From NCBI RefSeq assembly GCF_040147005.1, contig NZ_JAMSHO010000001.1, forward strand, positions 1,798,001 through 1,862,000: 64,000 nt of DNA, in the 5' to 3' direction. The notes under the pieces were generated by a model that saw nothing but the letters and a program-made list of their open reading frames with translations, made no database searches and was not told the origin of the DNA. The translations under genes and the position numbers were made by a program. The DNA is from Halomonas sp. H10-9-1. GTDB taxonomy: Bacteria; Pseudomonadota; Gammaproteobacteria; Pseudomonadales; Halomonadaceae. Numbering within the stretch: position 1 is the stretch's first letter; the number at the start of each line of letters is the position of its first letter. Below are positions 1 to 9,054 of this stretch, one piece after another.

Positions 1-44
1 AGGTGCTCGAGACGTTCATCCAGTTCACGCGGGAGTCGCAGTAG
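1..44 (+). CDS. C-terminal tail of a gene entering from the left edge
   Basis: One frame reads VLETFIQFTRESQ and stops at TAG (42-44). Only about 14 codons are present, so no family can be assigned. The call rests on the open frame and plausible codon use alone, and the fragment could be non-coding. Confidence 0.3.
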   Translation, partial: VLETFIQFTRESQ

Positions 45-153
45 ATGAGGCATGTCACGTTCTCCATTATTAGAGGCTTGCCGTGTTACCCGACATTGGC
101 CATCCTTGCAGGCCTTCATGTCGCTACCATGACAGATTTTAAGGAGTGTGGCA

Positions 154-198
154 CCGGGACGACCCGGCTTGCCTTCCACGTTGCGGGGACGGCCTCGC
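154..198 (+). promoter_or_regulatory. Guanidine-II (mini-ykkC) riboswitch upstream of sugE
   Basis: Two short hairpins each carry an ACGR tetraloop. Hairpin 1 is CCGGG (154-158), ACGA (159-162), CCCGG (163-167). Hairpin 2 is GCGGGG (183-188), ACGG (189-192), CCTCGC (193-198), with one G-T pair. They are 15 nt apart. The ribosome binding site AGGAAG (205-210) and the sugE ATG (218) follow at once. Paired hairpins with ACGR loops ahead of an SMR exporter are the defining layout of guanidine-II riboswitches, which raise translation when guanidinium binds. The structure is seen in the sequence; ligand binding is inferred from the class. Confidence 0.88.
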
Positions 199-217
199 CG
201 GGATAGGAAGAACGACG

Positions 218-538
218 ATGGGATTTGCCTGGACGATGCTGGTCGCGGCGGGGCTGCTGGAGGTGGCCTGGGCAGTGGGGCTCAAGGCCTCGCAGGGCTT
301 CACCCGGTGGTGGCCGAGCCTGTTCACCGTGACCACCATGCTGGTGAGCTTCTATCTGCTGGCCCAGGCCATGAAGACACTGCCGCTGGGCACCGCCTAT
401 GCGGTGTGGGTCGGCATCGGGGCAGTGGGTAGCGTGCTGCTCGGCATCCTGATCTACGGAGACAGTGCCTCTCCGCTGCGCCTGGCCAGCCTCGCACTGG
501 TGCTGGTGGGGCTGGTGGGTCTCAAGCTGGCGGGGTAA
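218..538 (+). CDS. sugE: Guanidinium exporter of the SMR family (SugE/Gdx)
   Basis: This 106-residue protein has four hydrophobic segments and fits the small multidrug resistance family. The first helix carries the conserved Glu (about residue 15) in LLEVAWAVGLK, a motif typical of SugE/Gdx rather than EmrE. The family exchanges guanidinium for protons across the inner membrane as dual-topology dimers. The ATG at 218 is preceded by AGGAAG at 205-210; a GTG at 146 would add 24 atypical residues and run through the riboswitch. The guanidine-II element just upstream supports guanidinium, not broad drug export, as the physiological substrate. It converges on csiR 15 nt away. Confidence 0.92.
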   Translation: MGFAWTMLVAAGLLEVAWAVGLKASQGFTRWWPSLFTVTTMLVSFYLLAQAMKTLPLGTAYAVWVGIGAVGSVLLGILIYGDSASPLRLASLALVLVGLVGLKLAG

Positions 539-553
539 AGCCTGCACAGTTGA

Positions 554-1258
554 TCATGTCAGCCCCTGCTGGCGCATCGCCTCGCTGATGATCGGCACCG
601 GCGTCATCAGGTGCTCGCGCATCATGGCGGTGGCGCGTTCGCTGTCGCGGGCCAGGATCACCTCGACCAGCGCGGCGTGCTCGCGGCGCTTGCGCTCCAG
701 GGCCGCCTCGGAGAGCACTGTCTCGCGCAGCCAGAGGTGGCGATAGCGCTCCACCTGGTCGAACAGGCTCTGGCGGATCTGCAGCAGGTGTGATGACTGG
801 CAGCCGCTGACGATGGCGCTGTGGAACGCCTGGTGGCGGGTGTCCCAGACGTCGAGCAGCTCCTCGGGGGTGTTGACCTCCATCACCTTGGCGAGAGTGT
901 GGGCGCGAGCCAGGATCTCGGCCTCCCAACTGTCGTCGCCACGCTCGATGGCCAGCCCGAGCAGGAGCCCCTCGAGCTGGGCCCGGGCGTCGTAGAGATC
1001 GGCCAGCTCGGCCATCGACATCGGTGCCACCCGGAAGCCGCGCTGGCTGATGGCCACCACCAGGCGCTCCGCTACCAGCTGGGAGAGCGCCTCGCGCAGG
1101 GGGCCGACGCCCAGGTCGTAGCGCTCCTTGAGCCGGCTCATCAGCAGTTTCTCGCCGGGCTTGAAGACGCTGCGGATGATGTCCTTCTTCAGGTGGTGGT
1201 AGGCACTGATCCCGAGATTCTCGCGGGCCGCCGGGATATCGAGGGGCATGGTATCCAT
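554..1258 (-). CDS. csiR: CsiR-type GntR/FCD transcriptional regulator
   Basis: The protein has an N-terminal winged helix (about residues 10-75, including GVGPLREALSQLVAERL) and a C-terminal FCD ligand domain. From memory it matches E. coli CsiR over its full length, including RHQAFHSAIVSGC and the ending LMTPVPIISEAM. CsiR (GlaR) represses the glutarate/GABA catabolic operon and is released by glutarate. No csiD, lhgO or gab genes lie nearby, so its targets must be elsewhere. The start is uncertain: ATG at 1258 and ATG at 1249 are both possible and neither has a strong ribosome binding site; an upstream extension to 1384 does not look coding. Confidence 0.8.
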   Translation of the reverse strand: MDTMPLDIPAARENLGISAYHHLKKDIIRSVFKPGEKLLMSRLKERYDLGVGPLREALSQLVAERLVVAISQRGFRVAPMSMAELADLYDARAQLEGLLLGLAIERGDDSWEAEILARAHTLAKVMEVNTPEELLDVWDTRHQAFHSAIVSGCQSSHLLQIRQSLFDQVERYRHLWLRETVLSEAALERKRREHAALVEVILARDSERATAMMREHLMTPVPIISEAMRQQGLT

Positions 1259-1380
1259 GATGTCGTCATTTTGTCCGTGTGCCTGACATGATAGCCGAAT
1301 ATCGGTACTCCCGGTAATGCCTCTCACCGTTCCGCCCGTGACTCCCCGCTCCAGGCCAGGGGCTTGCGCCCGCGCCAGAA

Positions 1381-3147
1381 TCACTCTTCGCCGCCGTCCA
1401 CTTCCACCGGGCTGGGCTTGAGCGCCTGCCAGGCCGCATAAGTGCTGAGAAATACCCGGCCGGTCAGGTCATCCAGGAAGTCGCTGCGCTTCAGGCGGTC
1501 CATCACCGGGCCCTTGACCTCGGCCAGGTGCAGCGTGACTTGTGCCTCGTGCAGGCGCTCGTTGATGGCATCCAGGCTCTCCAGCGCCGAGGCGTCGATC
1601 AGGTTGACCGCCGAGCAGATCAGCACCACGTGTTCCAGGCCGGGTTGGCGGGCCACCATCTGCAGCACCGTGTCCTCAAGGTAACGGGCATTGGCGAAGT
1701 AGAGGCTCTCGTCGATGCGCAGGAAGGCGACATCGGTCAGCGTCTCGACCTCGTGACGCCGCATGCTGCGGAAGTGCTCGGTGCCGGGAATACGTCCCAC
1801 CACGGCGCTGTGGGGGCGGCTGGTGCGATACAGGAAGAGACCGATGGAGAGCACCACGCCGCTGATGATGCCGGCCTCGACCCCCTCCGCCAGCGTCAGC
1901 AGGATGGTCACCGCCATGGCCGAGAAGTCGCTGCGTGAGTAGCGCCAGGTCTGGCGAATCAGCGGGATATCGACCAGGGTGAGAATCGCCACGGTGATGG
2001 TGGCGGCCAGGGTGGCGATGGGCAGGTGGTGCAGCAGCGGCGTGAACAGCAGTGTCGCAAGGCCGATGCCCAGGGCCGCGAAGAGCCCGGCCAGCGGTGT
2101 CTGGGCCCCCGCCTCGTCATTGATCACGGTGCGCGACAGTCCGCCGGTGACCGGCATGCCGGCGGTGAAGGCCGCGGCCAGGTTGGCGCCACCCAGGCCG
2201 ACCAGTTCCTGGTTGGGGGATATCCGTTGGCGGCGCTTGGCGGCGAGCATCTGGGCCATGGAGATCGACTCCACGAAGCCCACCACACTGATCAGCAGGG
2301 CCGGAATCAGCAAGACGCGCCACAGGGTGAGATCCAGGCTCGGCAGGGTCAGCGGCGGCAGCCCGGCGGGAATGGCCCCGACCACGGCGACGCCGCGTTC
2401 GGCGAGCCCCAGGTGCCAACTGAGCAGGGTGGTGGCGACCACCGCCAGCACCGGGCCGCTGCGCGCCACCAGGCCGGCGGTGGAGGCGGCGAGCCCCAGT
2501 CGCGTCAGCAGGCGGCTGGCATGGCGGCGACTGGCGATCAGCAACAGCAGGGTGCCCAGGCCGATCGCCAGGGTGGGCCAGTGCAGCCGATGGAGCTGCC
2601 CGGCGATGCTGGCCAGCAGGTCGAGGGCGTTGTAGCCGCTGGCCGAGATCCCGGCCAGGTGGGCCGTCTGGCCGATGGCGATCAACACCGCGGAGGATGA
2701 GAGGAAGCCGGCGATCACCGGGTGGCTCAAGAAGTTGGCGAAGAAGCCCAGGCGCAGCAGGCCCATGGCGACCAGCATCGCACCGGAGAGCAGCGACAGC
2801 ACCAGCGCCGCTTGTACATAGGCCTCGCTGCCCGGCGTGGCCACATTGGACAGCGCCGCGCCGGTCATCAGCGCGATGATTGCCACCGGGCCGATCGCCA
2901 GGGTGCGGCTGGTGCCGAGCAGGGCATAGAGCCCGGCCGGCAGCAGGCTGGCGTAGAGCCCCACCACGGCGGGCAGCCCGGCGAGCAGGGCATAGGCCAG
3001 CGACTGGGGGATCACCATCACGGTGACGATCACGCCGGCCAGCAGGTCGGCTCCCAACAGGCGTCGATTATAGTGGGGCAGCCAGGTCAGTATCGGCAGA
3101 TGGCGCTTGAGCATCCTGTCCTTGCTCGGCTTGGGGAAATAAGCCAT
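1381..3147 (-). CDS. SulP/SLC26-family inorganic anion transporter with STAS domain
   Basis: This 588-residue membrane protein begins with a sulfate-transporter core of many hydrophobic helices, opening with the family signature around VIPQSLAYALLAGLP. It ends in a cytoplasmic STAS domain (about 460-570, VNLIDASALESLDAI). SulP proteins carry sulfate, bicarbonate, C4-dicarboxylates or other anions; the sequence does not say which. An internal ATG at 3114 (MLKRHLPILTWLPHY) is preceded by AAGGA and may be the true start, because many homologues begin at that point. It is divergent from metY, so a sulfur link is possible but unproven. Confidence 0.85.
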   Translation of the reverse strand: MAYFPKPSKDRMLKRHLPILTWLPHYNRRLLGADLLAGVIVTVMVIPQSLAYALLAGLPAVVGLYASLLPAGLYALLGTSRTLAIGPVAIIALMTGAALSNVATPGSEAYVQAALVLSLLSGAMLVAMGLLRLGFFANFLSHPVIAGFLSSSAVLIAIGQTAHLAGISASGYNALDLLASIAGQLHRLHWPTLAIGLGTLLLLIASRRHASRLLTRLGLAASTAGLVARSGPVLAVVATTLLSWHLGLAERGVAVVGAIPAGLPPLTLPSLDLTLWRVLLIPALLISVVGFVESISMAQMLAAKRRQRISPNQELVGLGGANLAAAFTAGMPVTGGLSRTVINDEAGAQTPLAGLFAALGIGLATLLFTPLLHHLPIATLAATITVAILTLVDIPLIRQTWRYSRSDFSAMAVTILLTLAEGVEAGIISGVVLSIGLFLYRTSRPHSAVVGRIPGTEHFRSMRRHEVETLTDVAFLRIDESLYFANARYLEDTVLQMVARQPGLEHVVLICSAVNLIDASALESLDAINERLHEAQVTLHLAEVKGPVMDRLKRSDFLDDLTGRVFLSTYAAWQALKPSPVEVDGGEE

Positions 3148-3274
3148 TAGCCTAAACGATATTAGTGCTCGCGTTCAGGGTTGGTTAGCATCGAATGAAA
3201 CAGGCTTGCCGGCCAGGCCTGTGTTGGCCACGACAAGACCCATACACGCCCCTCACAACATGCAAGGACACGCC

Positions 3275-4549
3275 ATGAAGCCCGAAACCATCGCTCTCCA
3301 TCACGGCTACGCCCCCGACGACCAGCACGCCGTGGCGGTGCCGATCCATCAGACCACCTCGTTTTCCTTCGACAGTGCCCAGCACGCCGCGGATCTGTTC
3401 GACCTCAAGGTCGAGGGCAATATCTACTCGCGGATCATGAACCCCACCTGCGGCGTGCTCGAGCAGCGGGTCGCGGCGCTGGAGGGCGGCATCGCCGGCC
3501 TGGCGGTGGCCTCGGGCATGGCGGCGATCACTTACGCCATCCAGACCATCGCCGAGACGGGGGACAATATCGTCTCGATCAGCGAGCTCTACGGCGGTAC
3601 CTACAATCTCTTCGCCCATACCCTGCCGCGCCAGGGCATCGAGGTGCGCTTCGCCGACAAGGCGGACCTCGCCGGCCTCGAGGGGCTGATCGACGAGCGT
3701 ACCAAGGCGGTGTTCTGCGAAAGCGTCGGCAACCCCTCCGGTGGGGTGGTCGACATGGAGGCACTGGCCGAGGTCGCCCATCGCCACGGCGTGCCGGTGA
3801 TCGTCGACAATACCGTGCCCACCCCCTTCCTGTGGCGGCCCATCGAGCATGGCGCCGATATCGTCATCCACTCGGCCACCAAGTATATCGGTGGGCACGG
3901 CACCACCGTGGGTGGGGTGATCGTCGACTCCGGCAAGTTCCCCTGGGCCGACAACGCCGAGCGCTTCCCCCTGCTCAACCAGCCGGATGTCTCCTACCAC
4001 GGCGTCTGCTATACCCGTGATCTGGGCGAGGCGGCCTTTATCGGGCGCGCCCGTGTCGTCCCGTTGCGCAACATGGGGGCCGCGCTCTCCGCCCAGGCGG
4101 CCTGGCAGCTGCTGCAGGGCCTCGAGACCCTGGGGCTGCGCATCGAGCGCATCTGCGACAACGCCCAGCGTATCGCCGAGTACCTGCAGGGCCACGCCGC
4201 CGTGACCTGGGTGCAGTATGCGGGTCTCGAGGATCACAAGGACCACGCCCTGGCGCAGAAGTACATGGGCGGGCGCGCCTCGGGCATCCTCAGCTTCGGC
4301 ATCAAGGGCGGCCGCGAGGCCGGCGCGCGCTTCTACGACGCCCTGGGGCTGGTGCTGCGCCTGGTCAATATCGGTGACGCCAAGACCTGCTCGTCGATCC
4401 CGGCGGCCACCACCCACCGCCAGCTCAATGACGAGGAGCTGGCCAAGGCGGGCGTGACCGCGGACATGGTGCGGCTCTCCATCGGCATCGAGCATGTCGA
4501 CGACATCATCGCCGACCTCGACCAGGCGCTGGCGGCGAGCCAGGCTTGA
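3275..4549 (+). CDS. metY: O-acetylhomoserine sulfhydrylase (MetY)
   Basis: This is a 424-residue PLP enzyme of the Cys/Met metabolism family. It makes homocysteine from O-acetylhomoserine and sulfide. The PLP lysine lies in HSATKYIGGHG (Lys about 203), and the N-terminal HHGYAPDDQHAVAVPIHQT block and the length near 425 residues are typical of MetY rather than the shorter MetB/MetC. ATG 3275 is chosen because AAGGA lies at 3264-3268; an in-frame start at 3206 has no family support. Its product feeds metH further along the window. The gene stands alone, divergent from the SulP gene. Confidence 0.9.
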   Translation: MKPETIALHHGYAPDDQHAVAVPIHQTTSFSFDSAQHAADLFDLKVEGNIYSRIMNPTCGVLEQRVAALEGGIAGLAVASGMAAITYAIQTIAETGDNIVSISELYGGTYNLFAHTLPRQGIEVRFADKADLAGLEGLIDERTKAVFCESVGNPSGGVVDMEALAEVAHRHGVPVIVDNTVPTPFLWRPIEHGADIVIHSATKYIGGHGTTVGGVIVDSGKFPWADNAERFPLLNQPDVSYHGVCYTRDLGEAAFIGRARVVPLRNMGAALSAQAAWQLLQGLETLGLRIERICDNAQRIAEYLQGHAAVTWVQYAGLEDHKDHALAQKYMGGRASGILSFGIKGGREAGARFYDALGLVLRLVNIGDAKTCSSIPAATTHRQLNDEELAKAGVTADMVRLSIGIEHVDDIIADLDQALAASQA

Positions 4550-4557
4550 GATCCCCT

Positions 4558-4627
4558 GTAGGACCGATGCTCCGACGGCTGCAGTAGGAGGGATGCTCCG
4601 CATCGCGACTGGAGGGCGAAGCCCTCC
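4558..4627. repeat. REP-like intergenic repeat with terminal hairpin
   Basis: Two near-identical 17-mers (4558-4574 and 4584-4600, two mismatches) share GTAGGA and GATGCTCCG. They are followed by a perfect hairpin, GGAGGGC-GAA-GCCCTCC (4611-4627). The block fills the gap between the convergent metY and rarD genes. Its modular form resembles dispersed REP-type elements, and the hairpin may also help end transcription from either side, though there is no T tract. One window cannot show whether it is repeated genome-wide. Confidence 0.5.
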
Positions 4628-4635
4628 CATGCAGT

Positions 4636-5559
4636 TTATTGCCTTGCCGGCTGCGTGACCTCTCGCGGCCGGCTCTGCCATGCCGACCAGGAGTAGAGGG
4701 CGAGCCCCGTCCAGATCAGCACGAAGGTAGCCAGCTGAACGCCCGAGAGCGGCTCGCCGAATGCCAGCAGGGCGATCAGAAACTGGATGGTGGGGTTGAT
4801 GTACATCAGAAAGCCCAGGGTCGCCAGGCGCAGCCGCCGGGCGGCCCCAGCGAAGGCGAGCAGCGGCAGGGCGGTGATCACCCCGCTGGCGATCAGCAGC
4901 AGGGTGGTGCGTGTATCGCCCAGGAAGTGGGAGAGCTCCAGGTGGCTCAGCCAGCCCAGGGCGATCAGCCCCAGCGGCAGCAGCAGCAGGGTTTCCACGA
5001 ACAGGCCCGAGAGGCCGTCCAGCGGCACCTGCTTGCGCAACAGGCCGTAGGTGCCGAAGGAGAAGGCCAATGCCAGGCTGATCCAGGGGAGCTGGCCCAG
5101 CATCACCAATTGCATGACGATCGCCAGCGCGGCCAGTGCCACCGCCGCCGCCTGCAGTCGGTGTATGGTCTCGCGCAGCACCAGCATCCCGAGGGCCACG
5201 TTGACCAGCGGGGTCATGAAGTAGCCGAGGCTCGCCTGGAGCACGTGGCGGGTCTCCACCGCGTAGATGTAGAGCCCCCAGTTCAGGGCGATCAGCAAGG
5301 CACAGCCCAGCACCCGGCCCAGGCGGCGGGGCTGGCCCAGGGCCTGGCGGATCGGCGCCCAGCGCCCGAGCAGGGTCACGAGTCCGACCAGGAACAGGCA
5401 GGACCACAGTACCCGGTGGATCAGGATCTCGAAGGCGGGCACTCCCTCGAAGAGGGCGAAGAACAGCGGGAAGCAGCCCCACATGCCGTAGGCGGCCAGC
5501 CCGAACATGACGCCCTGGCGGGCCTCGCGATCGGCAGGGGGGGAGGTGGTGGTGGTCAT
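4636..5559 (-). CDS. rarD: RarD-type EamA permease
   Basis: This 307-residue protein has about ten hydrophobic helices arranged as two EamA halves. It carries RarD features such as GLAAYGMWGCFPLFF near the N-terminus and SLGYFMTPLVNVALG in mid-protein. RarD is annotated as a chloramphenicol-sensitivity protein, but its natural substrate is unknown. The ATG at 5559 is preferred over a TTG at 5589 because the extra ten residues do not belong to the membrane core; the ribosome binding site is weak in both cases. The final residues form a short basic tail. No neighbour suggests a substrate. Confidence 0.85.
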   Translation of the reverse strand: MTTTTSPPADREARQGVMFGLAAYGMWGCFPLFFALFEGVPAFEILIHRVLWSCLFLVGLVTLLGRWAPIRQALGQPRRLGRVLGCALLIALNWGLYIYAVETRHVLQASLGYFMTPLVNVALGMLVLRETIHRLQAAAVALAALAIVMQLVMLGQLPWISLALAFSFGTYGLLRKQVPLDGLSGLFVETLLLLPLGLIALGWLSHLELSHFLGDTRTTLLLIASGVITALPLLAFAGAARRLRLATLGFLMYINPTIQFLIALLAFGEPLSGVQLATFVLIWTGLALYSWSAWQSRPREVTQPARQ

Positions 5560-5689
5560 TGGGGGTCTCGTGGCGAAACAATCTGTCAACTTAGCAGGCT
5601 ATTGGGTGCCATTCCATGGCGCCGGCTGACGCTGGTTGCCACTCTGGGGTAGTCTGGGCGCCAACATCCTCACCGCAAGGGGAAGAAAG

Positions 5690-6505
5690 ATGAGCGAGTT
5701 GAGAACGACCCTGGTGCAGTGTGACCTGCGCTGGGAGGAGCCGGCGGCCAACTGCCGGATGCTGGAGGAGACCCTGGGCGGTCTCGGCGGCGACCAGACC
5801 GACCTGATCGTGTTGCCGGAGATGTTCGCCACCGGCTTCACCATGAACTCCCGCGAGATGGCCGAGCCCATGGTGGAGAGCGCGACCGTGGCCTGGCTGC
5901 GTGAGCAGGCCTGGCAACGCGGCTGCGTGGTCACCGGCAGTGTGGCGATCGTCGAGCATGGCAATTACTTCAACCGCCTGGTGTGGGCGCGGCCCGACGG
6001 CTCCATCGCCACCTACGACAAGCGCCATCTCTTCCGCATGGCCGGCGAGCACGAGCGCTATGCCATGGGACACGAGCGAGTGATCGTCGAGCTCAAGGGC
6101 TTTCGCATTCTGCTCAGTGTCTGCTACGACCTGCGCTTTCCGGTGTGGCTGCGTCAGCAGCCCGACCCGAGCGAGCACTTCGAGTATGACGCCCTGCTGT
6201 GCGTAGCCAACTGGCCCGCGCCGCGGCGCCACCCCTGGCGAGTGCTGCTGCAGGCCCGGGCCATCGAGAACCTGTGCCCGGTGATCGGCGTGAATCGCGT
6301 CGGCGAGGATGCCAAGGGGTTGCCCTATGCCGGCGACTCGATGCTGGTCGATGCCAAGGGAGAGGCGCTGATCGACGAGCCCGAGGGTGTGGCCTTCGTC
6401 AGGACCGCCAGCCTCTCTCTCGAGGAGTTGCAGGCGTTTCGTGAAAAGTTTCCCGCCTGGCGCGATGCCGACCATTTCCGCCTGGCGGATGGGGTGGGCA
6501 ACTGA
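5690..6505 (+). CDS. Omega-amidase-like carbon-nitrogen hydrolase (YafV family)
   Basis: This is a 271-residue nitrilase-superfamily enzyme. The catalytic triad is visible: Glu44 in VLPEMF, Lys in YDKRHLF, and the nucleophile Cys in SVCYDLRFP. The length and the motif spacing fit YafV/NIT2 omega-amidases, which hydrolyse alpha-ketoglutaramate or alpha-ketosuccinamate to the keto acid and ammonia, repairing a transamination by-product. ATG 5690 has AGGGGAAG at 5678-5685. The stop overlaps the rsuA start (TGATG), so the two genes are probably translated together, although no functional link is obvious. Confidence 0.82.
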   Translation: MSELRTTLVQCDLRWEEPAANCRMLEETLGGLGGDQTDLIVLPEMFATGFTMNSREMAEPMVESATVAWLREQAWQRGCVVTGSVAIVEHGNYFNRLVWARPDGSIATYDKRHLFRMAGEHERYAMGHERVIVELKGFRILLSVCYDLRFPVWLRQQPDPSEHFEYDALLCVANWPAPRRHPWRVLLQARAIENLCPVIGVNRVGEDAKGLPYAGDSMLVDAKGEALIDEPEGVAFVRTASLSLEELQAFREKFPAWRDADHFRLADGVGN

Positions 6506-7203
6506 TGCGCCTCGACCGTTTCCTGAGCGAGTCCACCGAGCTCACCCGCAGCCTGGCCAAGAAGGCGATGCATCGCGGCGAGGTCAGCGTCGATGGCGAG
6601 GTCATCAAGAACCCGGCCACCCAGTTGGGCGAGTCCAGCCGGGTGACCTGGAATGGCCGGCCACTCGCCCTGGTGGGGCTGCGCTACGTGATGCTGCACA
6701 AGCCGGGCGGTGTGGAGTGTAGCGCACGGCGCAGCCTCTATCCGCGGGCCATCGACCTGATCGAGCTGCCCATGATCGAGCGCCTGCAGACGGTGGGGCG
6801 CCTGGATGTGGATACCACCGGACTGGTGCTGCTGAGCGATGATGGCCAGTGGTCGCATCGGGTCACCTCGCCCAAGCGTCGCTGCGGCAAGGTCTACCGG
6901 GTGACCCTGGCCGACCCGCTGGAGGGGAGCGCCCTCGATGACGCTGTCGCGCGCTTCGCCGAGGGGCTGCTGCTCGACGGCGAGGAGAAGCCCACTCGCC
7001 CGGCCGAGCTCGCCATGCGCGAGCCGACCGTCGCCGAGCTGACCCTCTTCGAGGGCAAGTATCACCAGGTGAAGCGGATGTTCGCGGCCATCGGCCATCT
7101 CGTCGTGGCCCTGCACCGTGAGTCCATCGGCCCGCTGTCGCTGGGCGAGTTGGCCGAGGGGGAGTGGCGCGAGCTGAGCGTGGAGGAGGTCGCGGCCTTC
7201 TAG
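6505..7203 (+). CDS. rsuA: 16S rRNA pseudouridine(516) synthase RsuA
   Basis: This 232-residue protein has an N-terminal S4 RNA-binding domain (about 1-50) followed by an RsuA/RluB/E/F catalytic domain. The catalytic Asp lies in VGRLDVDTTGL, and GKYHQVKRMFAAIGH is the usual C-terminal motif. The length and the S4 domain fit RsuA, which converts U516 of 16S rRNA to pseudouridine; RluE lacks the S4 domain. The start codon overlaps the upstream hydrolase stop by one base. Its 3' end overlaps the convergent diguanylate cyclase locus by four bases. Confidence 0.86.
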   Translation: MRLDRFLSESTELTRSLAKKAMHRGEVSVDGEVIKNPATQLGESSRVTWNGRPLALVGLRYVMLHKPGGVECSARRSLYPRAIDLIELPMIERLQTVGRLDVDTTGLVLLSDDGQWSHRVTSPKRRCGKVYRVTLADPLEGSALDDAVARFAEGLLLDGEEKPTRPAELAMREPTVAELTLFEGKYHQVKRMFAAIGHLVVALHRESIGPLSLGELAEGEWRELSVEEVAAF

Positions 7204-8976
7204 CCGGCGGTGGTTGCTGGCGGCAGGGTATCGGCGGTGAGCGCAGACCAGGTGGCGCTGCGATTGCGCCCTTGGTACTTGGCCTGATAGAGCGCCTTGT
7301 CGGCGAGCCCCAGCAGGGCGATGGGTTCCCGGGCATGGCAGGGGTAGGTCGCCACGCCGCATGACAGCGTGATATTGGGCAGGGGGATGTTCCCGTGGCG
7401 CAGCACGAGCTCGCTGGCCCGGGTGACGAGCTCCCGGGCGCGAGTCTCGGCGCGCTCGGTAGTGGCGCCGGGCAGCAGCGCCACGAACTCCTCGCCGCCC
7501 AGCCGGCATACCACATCGGCATTGCGGAAGTGGCTCTGCAGTAGCCCGGCCACCGCCATCAGCACGCTGTCTCCCGCCTCGTGGCCATACTGGTCGTTGA
7601 TCTGCTTGAAGTGATCCAGATCGATCATGATCAGCGACAGCGGCGCCCCTTCGCGGTCGGCGCGACTCGCCTCGTGTTGCATCAGCTCGTCGAAGTAGCG
7701 GCGATTCTTGAGCCCGGTGAGCGGGTCCTCGTAGGAGAAGCCTTCGAGCTTGCGTACCAGGCAGTCGAGCTTGGCGGTGCGCTCGCGTACCTGCTCCTCG
7801 AGGCGCCGATTGAGGCGCGATAGCTGGCGCTGGGTGCGGCGGTAGTGCCACAGCGATACCCCCACGATGGCCAGCGAGAAGGCCAGCAACCCCAGGCTGA
7901 CCGGCACCTTGCGCCAATCCAGCAGGCCATGGGCAACCGCCATGTCCGCCATCAGCAGCCCCGCCATCAACGCGAAGCTGCCGATGATCCAGCGCTGCTC
8001 GGTTTCCAGGCGACGGAAGTGCCAGGCGGCCAGGGCCAGCATCAGCGGCAGGGTGATCGACAGCATCAGGTCGAAGGGAGGAAAGGTGCTGGCCACGATC
8101 ACCAGGCCCAACTGGCTGAGCCCCAGTGCGGCGACAAGATAGACCAGATGCAGTCGCCACAGCATGCCCATGAAGCGTCGTGGTGTTCCCGAGAGCCAGT
8201 GCGTCAGCAGCAGCCCCATGCCCACCGGCAGCGTGAAGTAGCCGGCGGCGGCCAGGCTGTCCCACAGCAGCGCCCGGTCGATGAGCAGCTGGCTGAATTG
8301 GGTCTCGGCGAGGATCATGGTACTGGCCGCCAGCGAGAAGAGGGCCACGGCCCCCAGGCTCTGGCGTTGCGCCCCGATGAGCGCGAAGCTGCCGGCGAGC
8401 AGGGCCAGGAGTAGCGAGAAGGCGCTGATCACCACATCGTCCCAGGAGCGCTGCACGATCAGCGTCAGCACATCCAGGCGATCCGTGACCCTAACCTCGC
8501 CCCACAGGCCGATATCGGTGTAGTCGGAGAAGGCCCTGACGTGAAGCGTCTTGCCGGCGAAGTCCTCCGGTAACTCGAGCATGTGCCAGGGCCAGCCGGC
8601 AAAGCGGCCGCGGCCCTGCTCGTCGAACTCGCCGTACTGGTAGAGCGGCTCCCCGTCCAGGAAGAACTGGGCGATCAGGTCGATGCTGTAGATGTAGATC
8701 ACCGGGTCGCGCCACTCCCCTGCGAGAAGCACCGTGCGTAACCACAGGTGCTCCTGGCCGGCACGGCCTGGGGGGGTTGGAGGGAAAGTCGATGGCCTGC
8801 CATTCGTTGCTGCCGGCGTCATCCAGCCAGGCGGGGGAGCCCGAGGCATCCCGAGGAGAGTCTCCCCAGCGCCACTCCCAGCCGGCCAGGTCCCTGGGCG
8901 GCGCCGTGGCGGCAAGCAGTGCACCGGATAGCAGCAGGCCCAGCAATACGGTGACAGCCAGGATCAAGGGGCGCAT
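7200..8976 (-). pseudogene. Membrane diguanylate cyclase (7TM-DISM + GGDEF), split by a frameshift
   Basis: The N-terminus (signal peptide MRPLILAVTVLLGLLLSGAL from ATG 8976, then a periplasmic domain) is in one frame. The rest of that domain, seven membrane segments, a coiled coil and the GGDEF domain are in another. The frames meet at a G7 tract on the + strand (8770-8776); removing one base rejoins them into about 591 residues reading FPSNPPGRAGQEH. The cyclase half looks intact: the active-site GGEEF is preceded by an RNAD inhibitory-site motif (RxxD), and the metal-binding DLDHFKQINDQYGHEAGD is present. It may be a real lesion, a phase-variable tract or a sequencing error. Confidence 0.75.
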
Positions 8977-9054
8977 CGGACACCCATTGGTGAGAAGGAT
9001 GCGCGAGTATAGGCCAGGGAACGGACCGTAGCCCTGTTCGAATGGAGGGGGACA

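Noticed and set aside
3185..5581. 798-codon open frame on the minus strand opposite metY and rarD
   Set aside because: The metY half is the reverse complement of a clear PLP enzyme; the frame is open only because of high GC. It matches no family.
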